From contig NC_068350.1 of the NCBI RefSeq assembly GCF_014633365.1, forward strand, positions 26,499,680 through 26,563,679: 64,000 bases of DNA. Direction: 5' to 3'. The DNA comes from Diospyros lotus (Eukaryota > Streptophyta > Magnoliopsida > Ericales > Ebenaceae). Each line of letters opens with the position of its first letter. Position 1 is the stretch's first letter. The position numbers and the translations under genes are program-made. Under the pieces are notes generated by a model. It searched no databases, had not been told where the DNA came from, and saw nothing but the letters and a program-made list of their open reading frames with translations. This document shows positions 1 through 12,649 of the stretch, one piece after another.

Positions 1-1230
1 GAATATACCCCTTATAGTCCCGTGGATATAGGTGAAGTTATAAGTTAAACCATGTAAATTCCCTAATGCATTGTGTGTATACTTACATGTAGCTATCATA
101 AAATGTGATGTAGGGACCATGGCAGGGAATCAATTCTGATGAGCCCTAGTATTGCCCAGCTCGACGACCACAAAGCAATTAAGATAAGGGGGAGCTTACG
201 TCCTAGAGGGTCCGGCTCGACAAGTGGCAATCTGGCACTAAGACCACAGACCTCCCCGGATTCTTGGATGCATTCCGATGCAATGCCAGCAGGCTAACTT
301 GGATCTCTCATGTGAGTCCGGTGCTAATCCTACAGGCTAACCTTTAATCCTTAGTAGATCCGACACTAAGCCTCCAACTAAACTTGGAACGATCGGTAGT
401 AGTCTAGCGAATAATCTCGGGTCTAACCTAGAGCCCCTACATCAGACAAGCCTGAAGAGGCCCAAGGAAAGCATGAGACTGCAGTCAACCTTATATGATA
501 AACTCGCCTAGCTATGATATGGCGCAATGGCCCCAGACCCTCCTCGATTCTCGAATGCTTTCCGATACAATACCTGTAGGCTAACCTGGATCCTTTGCAT
601 GAGTCTGGTACTAAGCCTATAAGCTAACCTTAACTCCTTGGTAGATTTGGTGCCAAGCCTCCTGAAAAACTTGGAACGTCTGATAGAATTCTAGTTATTA
701 ACCCCGGCCTAAACCTAGAGCCTCTGTGGTAGACGAGTCTGAAAAATGGTATAACGATATGGGAAGCACGTACAAGGATGAACAGCCACCTTAGATACCC
801 GAAGGTGATCCATCATAATGCCCCCTAAACTAAGTTAGATTCACCAGTGAAGCTAGCGTTATTACGGGAAACCAACCTAGATCCCTTGGTGCAGACTAGA
901 GTTAAGCTATTGTGCATGCCCTAGACTCCCTGCGAGGATGCTAAGTCTCTCAATAGACCCGAACACATGGTTGGAATCCAGTGCCAAGCCCCTCAACAAA
1001 CTTGGATACCCAGCGACTATCTGACGTGGAGCAAATTTAGCAAGAGTCTACAAATAGGGAGAGCTTGGCTCGAGGGGCCCTACACTGACCTACAAGGCTT
1101 AAACCCAAAGCTTGAAGCTGGTACCCGGTGTTGACTCCAAATGGTGGAAGCATACTAGACAGGCACCGCGATTGTCAGTTGATGGGGGCTAAGGATGCGA
1201 CGATTCAAGTAAGTAAACCCCTACTAAGAA
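1..1230. repeat. ~288-bp imperfect tandem repeat in a retroelement internal region
   Basis: Two long units are readable, about 240-527 and 528-780. Both run in the same order through an AGACC(C)TCC start, AGGCTAACYTGGATC, GAGTCYGGT, a second AGGCTAACCTT-like block, and CTCC..AAACTTGGAACG. A decayed third copy of the last block lies near 950-1005. No reading frame is conserved. The position downstream of a minus-strand ORF remnant suggests the 3' non-coding part of a retroelement that extends off the left edge. The similar arrangement in the element at 11604-19388 supports this. The repeat is clear; the assignment to an element is inference. Confidence 0.6.
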
Positions 1231-2130
1231 CAGCTAATACGCAAAGCCAGAAATAAATATGTGGACACCCAATAACATACCACTCCCTCACCGCACCACA
1301 ATTTATTCACAAGATAAGTAAAGCTAAAGAAACCTACACATTTGGTGAGTAATTGAAAAGGCCAAAAACAACGACCCAATATATATATATATATATATCA
1401 AAAGCACAAAAACATTCAAAGGCACATACATAGTGATGCGAAGGCTAAGTACATTGTAACAAAAGATCCATGTTCTTCAAAATGAGTTAAGATACATCAA
1501 CACAAAAGGATTAATGTTTTCTTACATCCATAAGTTCAAAAAATAATGAAGCATTCTACCCTAATTCTGCGTGAAAGCATGGTTAATTTGTCTTGGATCC
1601 CCTAGGGGCGTATATTGTAGAACCTGGCCGGCGGCATCCATTTCCAGACCTTGCTCGATCAAGTGAATGGTGTGGGCCATGTTGGCAGACACTTCAGCAT
1701 TGGGTGTACCCGTCGGGACTCATTCTCCTCAAGATATGCTACATAAGGAATCCAAGGGCCCAGCAGGTTACTCATATTGTCCTCCAATACTTGTCGGGCC
1801 CCGGGTCAATTAGTTCGTACCTGCGCTAGTCCTAGGGAGGGATAGAGGAAATGGTGTCAGCAAAGACCATATCTTCAAACGACTCGTGCGGCCGCCTCAC
1901 CTTTAGGAAGGTAAGGTCGTGGTAGAACCCGAACTTCGAATAACACGAGGCATATTCATCCTTCCGGTGGAAGCAGTCCACAGAAAGCCGGTAGTCCTTG
2001 ATTACCTTCTTTACGGCCTCTTCTATATCTCATTGCTTGTTGCTCGTCACTTGGTCATCCTCCATTCTCAACCTTCCCACCTCCTCCAACACCTCAATCG
2101 CCTGTTGCTCGGCACTAGCCCCATCTAGGC
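1231..2130. other. Non-coding stretch, probable 3' region of the left-edge element
   Basis: No convincing gene is visible. An (AT)n microsatellite lies at about 1380-1398. The short open frames here start at non-ATG codons or have no recognisable content. Confidence 0.4.
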
Positions 2131-4050
2131 CTACATGTGGGAAGTTTTCTCCTGAACATCCTGGAACGAGGTGACCATCTTTTGGTGGGTCGCATTGCTA
2201 TGCTCTAGCTTCGCCTTGGCCTCTTGGTACCTTGCTTCCAAGGACCTGTGTGAAGAGGCGAGTCGCTCGTTCTCCAAACGCAGCCCCCACTCGTCTAAGT
2301 CCAAGTCTTGAATGCGCCAGTTCAAGAGCTGTCGTTCTTGATTCCAAGAGGTTGATCGTTCCTCCATTTGTTAAGCTTGGCCTCTTTAGTCGCCAGGCGA
2401 GCTCTTTTCATGGCATTCGTTGCCATGACTCCCTGGGCTCCTTATAAGGAACAAGGGAAAGGTTGTAAGAAAATCCCATAGAGTAACAAAAAGGAAACTA
2501 AGAATATAGAAGAAATGACTCACAATGGCCAGGTGATACTCGAAGTTATCAATGTCCTCAAGGGAGTTACGACAATACTGCCCCTCGTCACACAGGAGAA
2601 TAATGGAATATAGTAGGTGGGCCCTGACACTAGGTGTGTCGATCATGTCGGTGTTCAAGACCCCTGACTAAATTTGGAAAAGCTCGCCTTGTGCCTAACA
2701 TCCTCAACCTAAATCATACGCCTTCTCAATGGGAGGAGGCATCTCCGATAGGATGGGATTAAGGCTTCGCTGGGGATCCTCAATGTTTAAGACTCGACAG
2801 CCCGAGCGTTGGGGATTTATCATGGCTTTCCTATAGATGTCATGGCCTCATCCTTGAGCAGCATCGATGGCTATCTGATCCATCCTTGAGGACACCTTAA
2901 CGTCTACTGCACCGATGGGGCTATGACTCATCCCCGCTTCGATCGCCACAAGATCTCTGTCTCTGAGCAAGTCCCCCATGCCCGGCTCCACTCATCTCTC
3001 CTAATGAAGCCCGAATAAGAGACTTAGACAGTCAAGGAAGAGGTTCATTCACCAGCCCAAAATCGACAGCATGAAGTTCCCCCTCTTCTGGAATAGTGAG
3101 GCTGGTGATCTTGTAGAAAGTGGCAACGTCCCTTTCTGCTTTCCATCTGCTCCTTTTCTTCTTCTTCTACCATGGTGCAACCACTATCTCCCCAACCCCT
3201 TCCATTGGCTAAGTGACAGGAACTGTTGGTTCGTGGGATGGATTCTCAGTAGCCTCTACAAGGCCTACCCTCCTCTACGAGGATAATGCCATATGCAAAG
3301 TGAAATAATGAGAGTCTGAGTAAAAAAAATGAAGTTAAGTAAAGAAACAAGGAATATTGTATGCGACTATAGAGAAGCTAAGATTAATTGAAAAAGAAGA
3401 GCAAAAATGAAAAAAGCAGTCAGGTGGATCCATACCCTCAAGGGAATGCTCCTCTTGTAGAGGGATGTCCCCTTCCTCTACAGTCGTGTGGGTGGTAAGC
3501 AAGCGAGGTGATACTACTCTAGGGGCTTGGTGATGGAATGGCCTAGCAGGTTATGGGATCCATCCGGCCCTCATTAATTCATCGATTGTTAGGTATTCAT
3601 AGATGTGTGATAGGCTATTGAGAAGAAGAGCACGACACTCCTCACCGTATTGCTCCTGAAGATCGTTAATGGTGGCCCAGCCTAATCCTGGTTTTGCCAC
3701 CTACGCAAGGTCAGTAACCCACTTATGGGGGGCGTTCCATACGCCATTCAGTGGTTCAAACAAAAACCACTGAGTATCAAAAGAATCAATTTTGGCGAGG
3801 GAGTTATAGAAGATATAATCCTCCGGGCGAGGGCGATGTAGGGTATATAGATGATATCGATTCCTCACTAAGCGAAGGTAGAAAAAGCAAAATAAGAGTT
3901 CGATAGAGGAGACCACCACTTTCTCTCAACAGCATACAAAGAAGGCGACTAGTTGGGCCCAACCATTTGGGTGTAGCTGGCCCAAAGCTAAGCTGCTAAC
4001 TCTAAGGAATCGAAGGACGAAGTCGTGAAGGGGAAGGCTAAAGCTAGCCT
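2131..4050 (-). pseudogene. Decayed retroelement ORF, probable putative-gypsy-type transposon protein
   Basis: Read right to left. The part at about 3701-3919 has a hydrophobic and aromatic-rich segment containing FYLRLVRNRYHLYTL and later QWFLFEPLNGVW. This recalls the second half of the plant putative gypsy-type transposon domain (PF04195-like). The middle (2390-3650) is broken by many stops. The end (2131-2367) is a 78-residue coiled-coil segment rich in E, R, Q and L (for example LLNWRIQDLDLDEW), and the stop lies near 2131. The same arrangement, with a domain, a variable middle and a terminal coiled coil, occurs in the ORFs at 50090-52234 and 53316-58612. No RT or integrase motifs are present. 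The family call is tentative; decay is certain. Confidence 0.4.
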
Positions 4051-4059
4051 AAAAAACAC

Positions 4060-4379
4060 TCACCCAACCCTGTCGGAGAATCCTAGTTTGGTACTGGGAT
4101 GGTATCCTATGGTTTCTACGGAGAAGAATGACATTATCCTCTGACATCCAGGAAGGTGTGCCCTAGAGGTAAGCCCAGATAACCCCATTTTTGTCAGTAT
4201 CCCTATGGTATATTTTAAGCGCTAGCCATGATCCTGAGGAAGGAAAAGGAAATTAGTCAAATGGAATTAGCTAAGACTAAATGAGAGAAAACAAATTTCT
4301 CTCGGAGAGGCCTGTCGTAGAAAGAATCCTCGCAAAAAGAGCTTTCTCGAGAAGGAATGATCCTATCAGGAAGGCTAGC

Positions 4380-4412
<33 letters not shown>

Positions 4413-4790
4413 ACCTCCTCTCGAAGAGAAGGAGAATACTTCAAAAAGAATTGAATGGGCCTTGAGGAACAGCTAGAATCCTTTCGGAGGGAAGAAGAAT
4501 CTTTCGAAGAGCAAAATATATGGTTTGGAAAAAGTAAAATCTTTCGGAGAGAAAAAATCCTTTTGGATAGAAACTTGAATTCTTTCGGAGGGATAAAGAA
4601 ATCTCTCGGAGAAAAGATTGCAAAGAGAGTAAAAGCCTGGCCAAGAATGCAGTAAGCGTAGAAAAGTTACTATAGCAATGGCATATTTATAGAGGACCCT
4701 CGGGAAGCTGAATCGACGCAGCTCGAGGAAGCAGACCTTTCGGAAAAGATCTACTCTCCGCATTAACTTAAAGGTAAACACAGAGAGTGG
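4060..4790 (-). mobile_element. LTR-like segment, minus orientation, with poly(A) tract
   Basis: The segment is rich in a recurring TTTCGGAGAG-type motif (about 4280-4620). It holds a 28-A run at 4383-4410 and a minus-strand TATA-like CTATAAATATG near 4680-4692. It lies where the 5' LTR of the minus-strand element at 1-4050 would be expected. Termini and TSD were not found. Confidence 0.35.
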
Positions 4791-5400
4791 GGGAAATTGT
4801 TGTACCCCTCCATTTCTCTCTCCGAGAGAGTTCTTGCTGAGAGAGTTGTCTCAGAGAGAGGAGCTCTTGGGAAGAAGGCCACGAAGGCCTTTCAGCAGCT
4901 TTCAATAGACTCTATCCGAAAGCTTTTCGAAGAAGCCTCTCTGAGAGGCTAACAAGGCATTGCACACGTGTCTCAATCAATCATTGAGATCTGGACTTGT
5001 ATAAAAGGCAAGACACAACATGAATGGCTAGATCTAAACATTTGGTAACCGATCTTGGTTCTCTCAAATTTCCCTTTCCAAAGTCCTTTTCATTTCTTTT
5101 CGCGACCTTTTCCTTATTGCATATTGACTTTACCATCGAAGGGTCTTTACGGGAGATTCTTCTTGCAAGCCTTCTAATTTTTGTCAGGTGCTGCAATTCT
5201 TATGGAATCTGAGCCCAGTTCTCCTTTATCCCTCCAAGAGATCTCATGTTCTCTTTGAGGCCTTTAAAGCACATTCTCGAAAGAGACCCATTCTCTTTCT
5301 TGAAGCCGATCGATTCCTCTCTAATGGGTATATCAGACCCCCTCCGAGAGCCTTCTACCGAATCCGAGACCCTCATTAATGGTGGCGATGGGACCCTCAT
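4791..5400 (+). mobile_element. LTR fragment of a family shared with 29860-30490
   Basis: The segment has clear co-linear similarity to 29860-30490, from GAGAGAGTTCTTGCTGAGAG through the TATA-like TATAAAAGG (5000-5008), TTTCGCGACCTTTTCC and GAGAGCCTTCTACCGAATCC. The TATA on the + strand suggests LTR orientation +. The minus strand carries an open frame over most of this stretch, broken once by a TAA near 5200, which is also open in the other copy (see findings). No TSD was identified. Confidence 0.55.
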
Positions 5401-5575
5401 TAATGTGGATGGGATCTATCATTAATGAGGATGGAATCTGAGGCTGCCACGCAAATACTCAATGGGGATTGCAATGATGCCACGGTAGGCTAACGCATGG
5501 CCAAGATTGGGCCTAGAGAAATGGCCGATATTGGGCCCAAGGAGAGGGCCGAGATTGGGCCCGAACGGTCTAATA
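5370..5575 (+). repeat. Short direct repeats
   Basis: Three near-copies of CTCATTAATG(N)GATGGGA are followed, at 5500-5565, by three near-copies of GGCCGAGATTGGGCCC. They lie at the downstream end of the LTR-like segment. Confidence 0.5.
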
Positions 5576-6195
5576 ACCTTAATGGTATTGTTTTTCTCCT
5601 TTCATAAAATACTATTTTAGAAACATCATACAATATTGTTCTTTTCATTTTATTTTTAAATGTTTTTAAAGCAATCAAGTAATGAATATTGATACTTGAG
5701 CACTTTCTTTTAAATGTTATACAGTGTATCCTTATCTTATCTCAATCATCATTAAGCATTATTGTATCATTTTTCACTGCATGCATAAATGTTTTTCAAA
5801 ACATTAGTTTTCATTGCATAAATAAAAACTTTTCAAATCAATCTAATTGCACACTTATTTCTCAATGTATACATTTAATTTTATGTGTTTCAAACCGATT
5901 GTTCTTGATGCAAAAAGATTTCTTGACTTTCTTCTTTAAATGCTATCTTTTGATAAAGAAGTGAGTAAAATGATATTGTCATTATATTAACTATTTTCAT
6001 TTAATTTCAAATACTATTTCCTTCATGCATATATTTTAAAATATGTTTCAAACAATCCTTGTGATAAATCTTTTAAGTGCACATGCATTTGTAGCAATTT
6101 TTTATGTTATGAAAAGTATTTTTCAAAATATCTTTATTGCAAAATATTTTTTAATATTCAAAATATCCAATTCACCCCCTTCTTAGATAATCTTT
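5576..6195 (-). mobile_element. AT-rich LTR-like fragment, mirrored relative to the 25240-27020 element
   Basis: It ends with CCAATTCACCCCCTTCTTA (about 6167-6185). This is the reverse complement of the AAGAGGGGGGTGAATTGG signature near the start of the LTR at 25240. The body is AT-rich with recurring TTTCAAA-type motifs. The boundary and TSD were not resolved. Confidence 0.3.
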
Positions 6196-6500
6196 CAATT
6201 ACCGACGATAGAAACGACACTGTCGACTTCTCTCATCGGCCCTTCATCATCGACAGCCATTAATCAGACTCTGATATTTCTCTGTATTTTTTATTTTTGT
6301 ATTTTCTCCTTCATACATACATACATATTAGAAAACATAATATTGTACAAAAATATGTATTTTTCTTTCATACACATACGTATTTAAGCTTTTATGTACA
6401 TACATATTCAATCATATTTTGCACATACGTACACAGCATTCAGGTATATATGCATTACTTGACACATACATATACACTGTAATCAACCAAGAAACAACCT
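6196..6500. other. Low-complexity ACATACATA-rich spacer
   Basis: The stretch is dominated by (CATA)n and related tracts at 6310-6475. No gene is seen. Confidence 0.5.
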
Positions 6501-6504
6501 TCTT

Positions 6505-6517
6505 GCTCTGATACTGG
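6505..6517 (-). other. Probable primer-binding site (initiator tRNA-Met type)
   Basis: GCTCTGATACTGG is nearly the reverse complement of TGGTATCAGAGC, the usual initiator-Met primer site of plant copia and TRIM elements. In that case the 5' LTR of a minus-strand element would lie to the right (about 6518-7140), where an AT-rich LTR-like sequence is present. No coding partner is seen to the left. Confidence 0.4.
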
Positions 6518-9464
6518 GAAAATTGAATGATCATGGTATACGAAAATCATAAACAATTGAAATAAGACTTAATAGAAACTTGATCCTTGGTTGAATTACT
6601 GATTTGAAAATGAGATCACAAAAACGAAAATTGTTTGTGACTCAGCCTAAAAACCACACTTACACAAAGAATGTGTTTTGAAAGTTTGTTTCCTTCTACA
6701 CAAGTTGAAAAACACACGAGCACGAGTTTCTGCTTTTCTTCTGCAATTTCTTAGCAACCATTTCCATTATATATATTTCATATATACACTGGCATGCCCA
6801 CACATAGGGGTGGATCTAGAGATGGATCTAGGAAGGACTGCCCCGATCCATCAGTGATTTCAGCCCCCTCCCCTTCCAAATAGTCCAAATCCCAGAGAAG
6901 ATTTCAGCGCCCCCCCATGCTTCTCAATCCATTTGCCCACTTCCTCCAAGTGGCCTCAACTCCAAAGATGCAATTTTCTTGGTGCAACTACACATAGTGG
7001 TTGCAAATAGATTTGGATCTAGATATGGATCTTAATTGAAATCTAGAGCCCTTATGGGGGACCAATCGGGTCCATAATTCGAATTTATTACAATCATTTT
7101 ATCATTCTGATCTTTCTAATACCAACTGTTATTTTTTTTTTTTAATTGCTAACAAATCTCCAAAATAAAGGTAGGAGTGACAGAGATTGACCCATAGAAA
7201 CTGCCTTCTTAACGAAGTAAGGAGAGAGGAAAGTCCAATGAACTAATTCCATGAGCCAACCTTTTGGGCCCAAACAAGTCCCCTATGTCCAAGGGCAGAT
7301 CCACATGGGGTCAGAATTATTTTTGATTTTTAAGCATTTAAAAAAAATAATATTTTATATTAATAAACTAAATACTCAAATAACTTTTCATAACCTGTCT
7401 TTTAAAAAAGAGTTTGAAGAATTAGGACACTTAATAAACTTACACAAAAGTTGGTTATGATGAAAAAAATATAGTGTATTTATTATTTTACAAGTTTATG
7501 ATTTTAACATTAATTCTTTCGATTATTATTGTTATAGTTGAAATAGTATTTTTTGTAATGAATATTATAAATAATCAATTGCGTAATAAGATTAGAGACT
7601 AATAGATAAATGATAATTTACTTGTGTATGTTAAAAATAATATATTTAATAAAATTAATAATGAGATCATTATGAAGACTATGAAGCGTTATTCAAATAT
7701 AAAAAGTCGTTAATAATAATTATAAAATATATTTTTTTAATATTATGATTATTATTTTATTTTTAAAATTACATTTTTTATATTTAAATTTACCTCACTG
7801 AATCAAAATGCCCCCTGCTATGTCAATGGGGCTGAACTATAGGACCAGAGCTTGCAGCCAAGGCGCGCCAAATTGCCAGCAACGATTTATTTATACATAT
7901 ACATATATATATAAATATATACACACTTTTATTTATTAAAAATAAAATATATTTAAATAAATTTATTCAATACACAGTTAAAAAATAAAAAAAATAAAAA
8001 CATAATAATAACGGGCCGCCATTGTTAATATGAGAAGGAAAGTGATATTGACGAAAGGAAGGTGTAGATGACGTGGAAACTAGGGGCTAGGGGGGATGCA
8101 AACGGAAACGTGTATGAGTAGCCGTTAGAATTATGGGGGGTCACATGCATGCAAGTGTTGAGGTCTCTGTTATACCAGCCTGGCATGGCAGCTATCAGCT
8201 CATCCTCATCTTGACGGGCCCCACTTTTTGTCTCTCCTCTTATCCAACAAAAAAGAAAAACCAAAAGAAAGCCATTTCGGCCGGGGGTTGGGGGGGGCCC
8301 ACCAAACGCAATCCAGCAGTTTCTTTTCGTCCCCATTCGGAGCTTTCCACCACCCTCCCTACCTGGAAATGCTGGCTGTGCCTGCTAGAAAGGGCCGTCA
8401 TCTGCGCCCTCTTTTGTAGGCGTGGGTCACAATTTATGTTCACGCGTCGTGTTTAATTGATGTTGAATTATGAGTATATATAATAAAAAAATAATCAAAA
8501 TTCAATTAATATCTCGTTAACTTCTGGGACCATCCCGGCCCAAACTTGGTTCGGCTCTCGTGACCCAATTCCGATGCATCTCTCACTATCGAATATCGAT
8601 CCATCTCTCATGATCCAATCTCAACTTGACCTTGGCACCAGTCTGCAAAAACATCATTGTAGCCCCATATTGAGTATTCGCGTGCCTACTCAAATTATAT
8701 TCTCATTTATGATTGATTTATCCTCATTAATGGTAGATCTCATCCACATTAATAAGGGTTTCGTCGATACTATATTACCACCTGAAAATCTCTACCGACG
8801 TCGGATACTCAATCTCATCATCTGCAAACACATAACGCATGCATGCAAAAGGTCCTCCCCTCCTCTTATATGAGCCAGCTCTCTTTAGAGCCAAGATATA
8901 TTTTTCTCTCTGACTCACTGATATTCTACTACTTTTTACTCATTTACTCATTCGAGCGTCGGAATGTTTGCAAGTGTCAGTCACCTCCCGTTGGATCGAT
9001 TATGTCAAAACCCCTCTCTCATCCTTGCAAATTCGCCTCAGACCGCCCCTTTTTGACCTAAACCCATTAACTATTAACTTGAATGTATTCTCTGTTAACA
9101 GATTGTGTGCATAGTTGTGTAAATATGAGCAATTATCAATAATTAATTAATTATTAGTATTAATTGTCACATCAAATTATATCAAATTGATTGTTAAAAT
9201 GTCACAAGCCTAGGTGGGCGTAGAAATCTCCAACTTAATTTCTATGAATGGACCAAGTGTTTTCTTCGTTTCTTGTCACCCCATATATAGTACACACACA
9301 TATATATGTATATCATATATGCTGGGATGGATGGATGCATCAGAAATTAATGAACGTAACTGTCACGCGTCTACACTCATTTGATTGAACTTATTAAACC
9401 CAAGTTTTAATTGAATACTTCATTGTTTTTAGCATATATATTTAATTACTTGATCATAACTGAA
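6518..9464. other. Non-coding AT-rich spacer with possible LTR remnant
   Basis: No gene is recognised. 6800-7060 has repeated GGATCTAG-type words. 7330-7800 is very AT-rich. 8560-9060 looks like an LTR fragment, with TATATGAGCCAGCTCTC followed by a pyrimidine-rich leader, but no termini were found. Short frames at 8025-8456 overlap on both strands and show no domain. Confidence 0.4.
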
Positions 9465-11603
9465 GGTCTTTATTATTTTCTGAAAACACGTGATAATGGA
9501 CAAATACAAAAAGTTGTTGCTAATACCATAGTAAAAAATAAAAGTTTTCGAGATAATAACATTAATCCTATACAATTGTGACACCTAAGATTGGGTCATA
9601 TCAATGGGAATAAATTATCAAAGTTTGATCAATGTGGTTTGATAAACAATTTGGATTCAGAACCTGGACTTGTGAGTCTTGTATTCTCGATAAAATGACT
9701 AAGTCTCCTTTTGTTGGGCAAGGGGAGATGGCCACTAAGTTACTGGGGTTAGTATCTACTGATGTATGTAGATCCATAAATGTTATGGCTCGAGCTGGTA
9801 TGTCTACTTTGTAACATTTATCAATGATTTCTTTAGGTATGATTACGTGTACTTAATGAAATATAAATTTGAAGTTTTTGAAAAATTCAAAAAATTCAAA
9901 TAGGAAGTAGAAAACCAAACAAGAAAAAGTATTAAAATTCTTCGATCAAATTGAGTTAATAAATACTTGAGTACTGAATTTGTTAATTATTTCAAAGAAT
10001 GTGATATTGTTTCACAACAAACCCCTCCATATATACACCATAACTTAATGATATGGCAGAATATAGAAATCGAACCCTATTGGACATGGTGTGTTCTATG
10101 GTTAGCTACACAAATTTGCCAATTACGTTTTAGGGTTATGCCATTCTTATAATGATTTATTTATTAAATCGAGTACCAACTAATTCTATTGCAACCACAC
10201 CATATAAGATATAGGTTGGGAGACCACCGAGTCTTAAACATGTTAGGATTTGGGGTTGTCCAATATATGTTAAAAGATTAAAAACAAATAAGTTAGAACC
10301 TAAATTCGAGAAAGGACATTTTTTGGAATATCCTAAAGATAGTTTAGGGTATTATGTATATTTTTCAAACGATCCAAGGGTTGTGATCGCTAAACATATA
10401 ATCTTTTTAGAGGAAACATTCATCCAAGAAGGTGGTATGGATAAGAAAATAGATTTAGAATATGATTCTTCAAATCCACAAATACATAATCAGACTATTC
10501 AGCACGGTGAGACTAGTCGAGCTATTAATTCACATGTTTCCCATAGATTGAGTTGAGTATCTCATCCTCCGAAATGTTGGTATGGACTAACTATAAAGGA
10601 GATACACGAATTGTTCTTATATGGGGATAGTGATCAATTGGTTGATCCTATCACTTATGAGGAGGTGATATCTGATATTGATTATTCAAATTGGCAGATG
10701 GCTATGGAATCTGAAATGGAGTCTATGTACTCTAACCATGTTTGGACCTTGGTTGATTCGGCTGAAGGAATTGTTCTTATAGACTGTAAATGGATCTTCA
10801 AGAGAAATATCAATGATGATGGGAATGTACAAATATATAAGGCATGCTTGGTAGCTAAAGGATATCGTTAGAGGCAATGAGTTGACTATGACAAAACTTT
10901 TTCACCAGTTGTAATGCTAAAGTCCATCAGGATAACTATTGTTGTATACTATTATTATAATATTTGGCAAATGGATATTAAAACTGTGTTCCTAAATGGA
11001 TATCTTAAAGAAGATATCTGTATGGAACAATCGCATAGTTTTGAATCTATTGATTCTAATAAGGTGTGTCAGCTTAGAAGATCTATTTATGGCCTTAAGT
11101 AGGCTTTGAGAAGTTAGAACATTTGTTTGGTTACATAAAAAATTTGGATGAACCATGTGTATATAAAAAGACTAGTAGAAGCGCCATCACGTTTTTTGTC
11201 TTATATGTGGATAGTATATTAATTATGGGTAATAGTATAGACATGGTGTTGTCTACTAAATCCTAGTTGTTCGAAGTATTCTCCATAAAAGATTTGGGAG
11301 ACACTACCTATATTTTGAGGATATGGATAGAGAATTCCAAGAAATGTCTTCTACCTATCAGACCTGGGATTTATCTCTCTAAATGTATGTCCCCAAACAC
11401 TCCTAAAGAGAGAGATTATATGAATAAGGTACCTGATGCTTCGACAATTGGGAGGCTTATGCATGCAATGTTATGTACAATGCCAGATATTGCTTTTGCG
11501 ATAAGTGTTACCAATAGATATCAATCAAATCCTAATGAGTGTCATTGGATCGCAATTAAACATATCTTGAAATACTTGAGAGGAACTAAATATATGTTAC
11601 TAG
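9465..11603 (+). pseudogene. pol: Ty1/copia pol remnant: integrase, reverse transcriptase, start of RNase H
   Basis: Co-linear copia domains are readable. The GAG-pre-integrase/zinc-binding part (about 9575-9720) contains LGHINGNKLSKFDQ and a CxxC. An integrase tail with YFKECDIVSQQTPPY lies at about 9967-10030. The integrase-RT spacer runs to 10600. RT (10611-11400) has WKWIFKRN-like and FSPVVM-like motifs. The start of RNase H contains LKYLRGTKYM at about 11567. The RT active site reads YVDS (11204-11215) instead of YVDD. In-frame stops occur at about 10869 and 11099, with frame changes. Gag and the 5' LTR are missing, so the element is 5' truncated. The frame continues at 19389 beyond a nested element. 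Confidence 0.9.
11204..11215 (+). other. Mutated copia RT catalytic box (YVDS)
   Basis: TAT GTG GAT AGT occupies the place of the invariant YVDD box. The second catalytic aspartate is replaced by serine, so this copy could not encode active reverse transcriptase even without its stops. Confidence 0.75.
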
Positions 11604-12602
11604 TGTTGTTTCCAAAAATACAACAATTAAAATTTAAGATGTGGGGTCCACGTGAGCTTAGTGTCGGGTGAAGTGAGCTTGTCGTGAGAGAAATTGCCTC
11701 AAGAGAGCTTGCCACAAGAACGCTCACCACAAGGATTTTGCCACTAGGATCTGTCTCGCCGGAAGGATTTCGCCACAAGGGATTTTTCCTCGCAGCAAGG
11801 TTTTTTCTTTGCCGCAAGGTCTCGCCACAAGGCTTTAACCTCGCCACAAGATCTCACCGCAAGGTTTTATCTTTTCCATAAGGTTTTGCTATAAGATTTT
11901 GACTCCCATCACAAGGATTTGCCTCCGCCATAAGGTTTTGCCAGAAGGATTTAACTCCGTCGTAAGGCCTCACTGCAAGGATATTATCCTATTAACACTC
12001 AAAAATGGGTTAGAAAGCTCGCGAGAATCCTCGCCCACGACGAGCCTCCGATGCCAAAGTCAGTATTAGATCCAGATGACTATTTGCCAAAATAGTAAAG
12101 ATGCAATCAATGTGTCGAAATTTTACCAAAAGTGGAAGTCCCCTTCATTGTCTTGTAGCTGAGTATTTATAGGGCATGATTCTCAAGAATGGTTGGTGCC
12201 GACACGTGGCGGTTGCTGAATGAAGTTTAGGTTTCATCAAGAGGGGGCATTTGTTGCAAGGCTAGCCCTTGCAGCCAACCTCTAGCCACGAGCTGCCTTG
12301 CAACAAGGCTGTCGTGAGCTGGGCCTCGCGGCCAACCCCGCCGCTAGGTAGCTCGCGGCAAGGATCCCACGAGCTAGCCCTTGAGGTAATTTCCTACTAC
12401 GAAGCTAGCGCTCGTAGCTAACCACTATCACAAGGCTGGCCTCGTAGCCAACATTTACCGTGAGGCTAGCCCTCGCGACCAACCCCTGTTGTAAGGCCGG
12501 CCCTCACAGTCAACCTTTGCGGCTAGCATCCAGCCGCGAGGCCACTTCGTGGCAAGCTGAAATTTTTTCATTAAAAATTTCTCATTTTTTCCTGGCACAA
12601 CA
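11604..12602 (-). repeat. Left LTR (3' LTR) of the gag-only gypsy element
   Basis: The LTR runs TGTTGTTTCC...GGCACAACA, 999 bp, and aligns along its length with 18355-19388. It contains two minisatellite zones. Recurring CACAAGGTTTTGCC-type units lie at 11700-11990. GAGGCTAGCCCTCGCAGCCAAC-like units lie at 12270-12540. A minus-strand TATA-like sequence is in GAGTATTTATAGGGC near 12165. The LTR pair has diverged considerably, indicating an old insertion. Confidence 0.85.
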
Positions 12603-12620
12603 ATTCCCCCCACTTTTCTG
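12603..12620 (-). other. Polypurine tract of the gag-only element
   Basis: On the minus strand CAGAAAAGTGGGGGGAAT directly abuts the LTR start. This is the standard position for plus-strand priming. Confidence 0.75.
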
Positions 12621-12649
12621 TTTTGTCTTTAGACAAAATTAAAGAGTAA

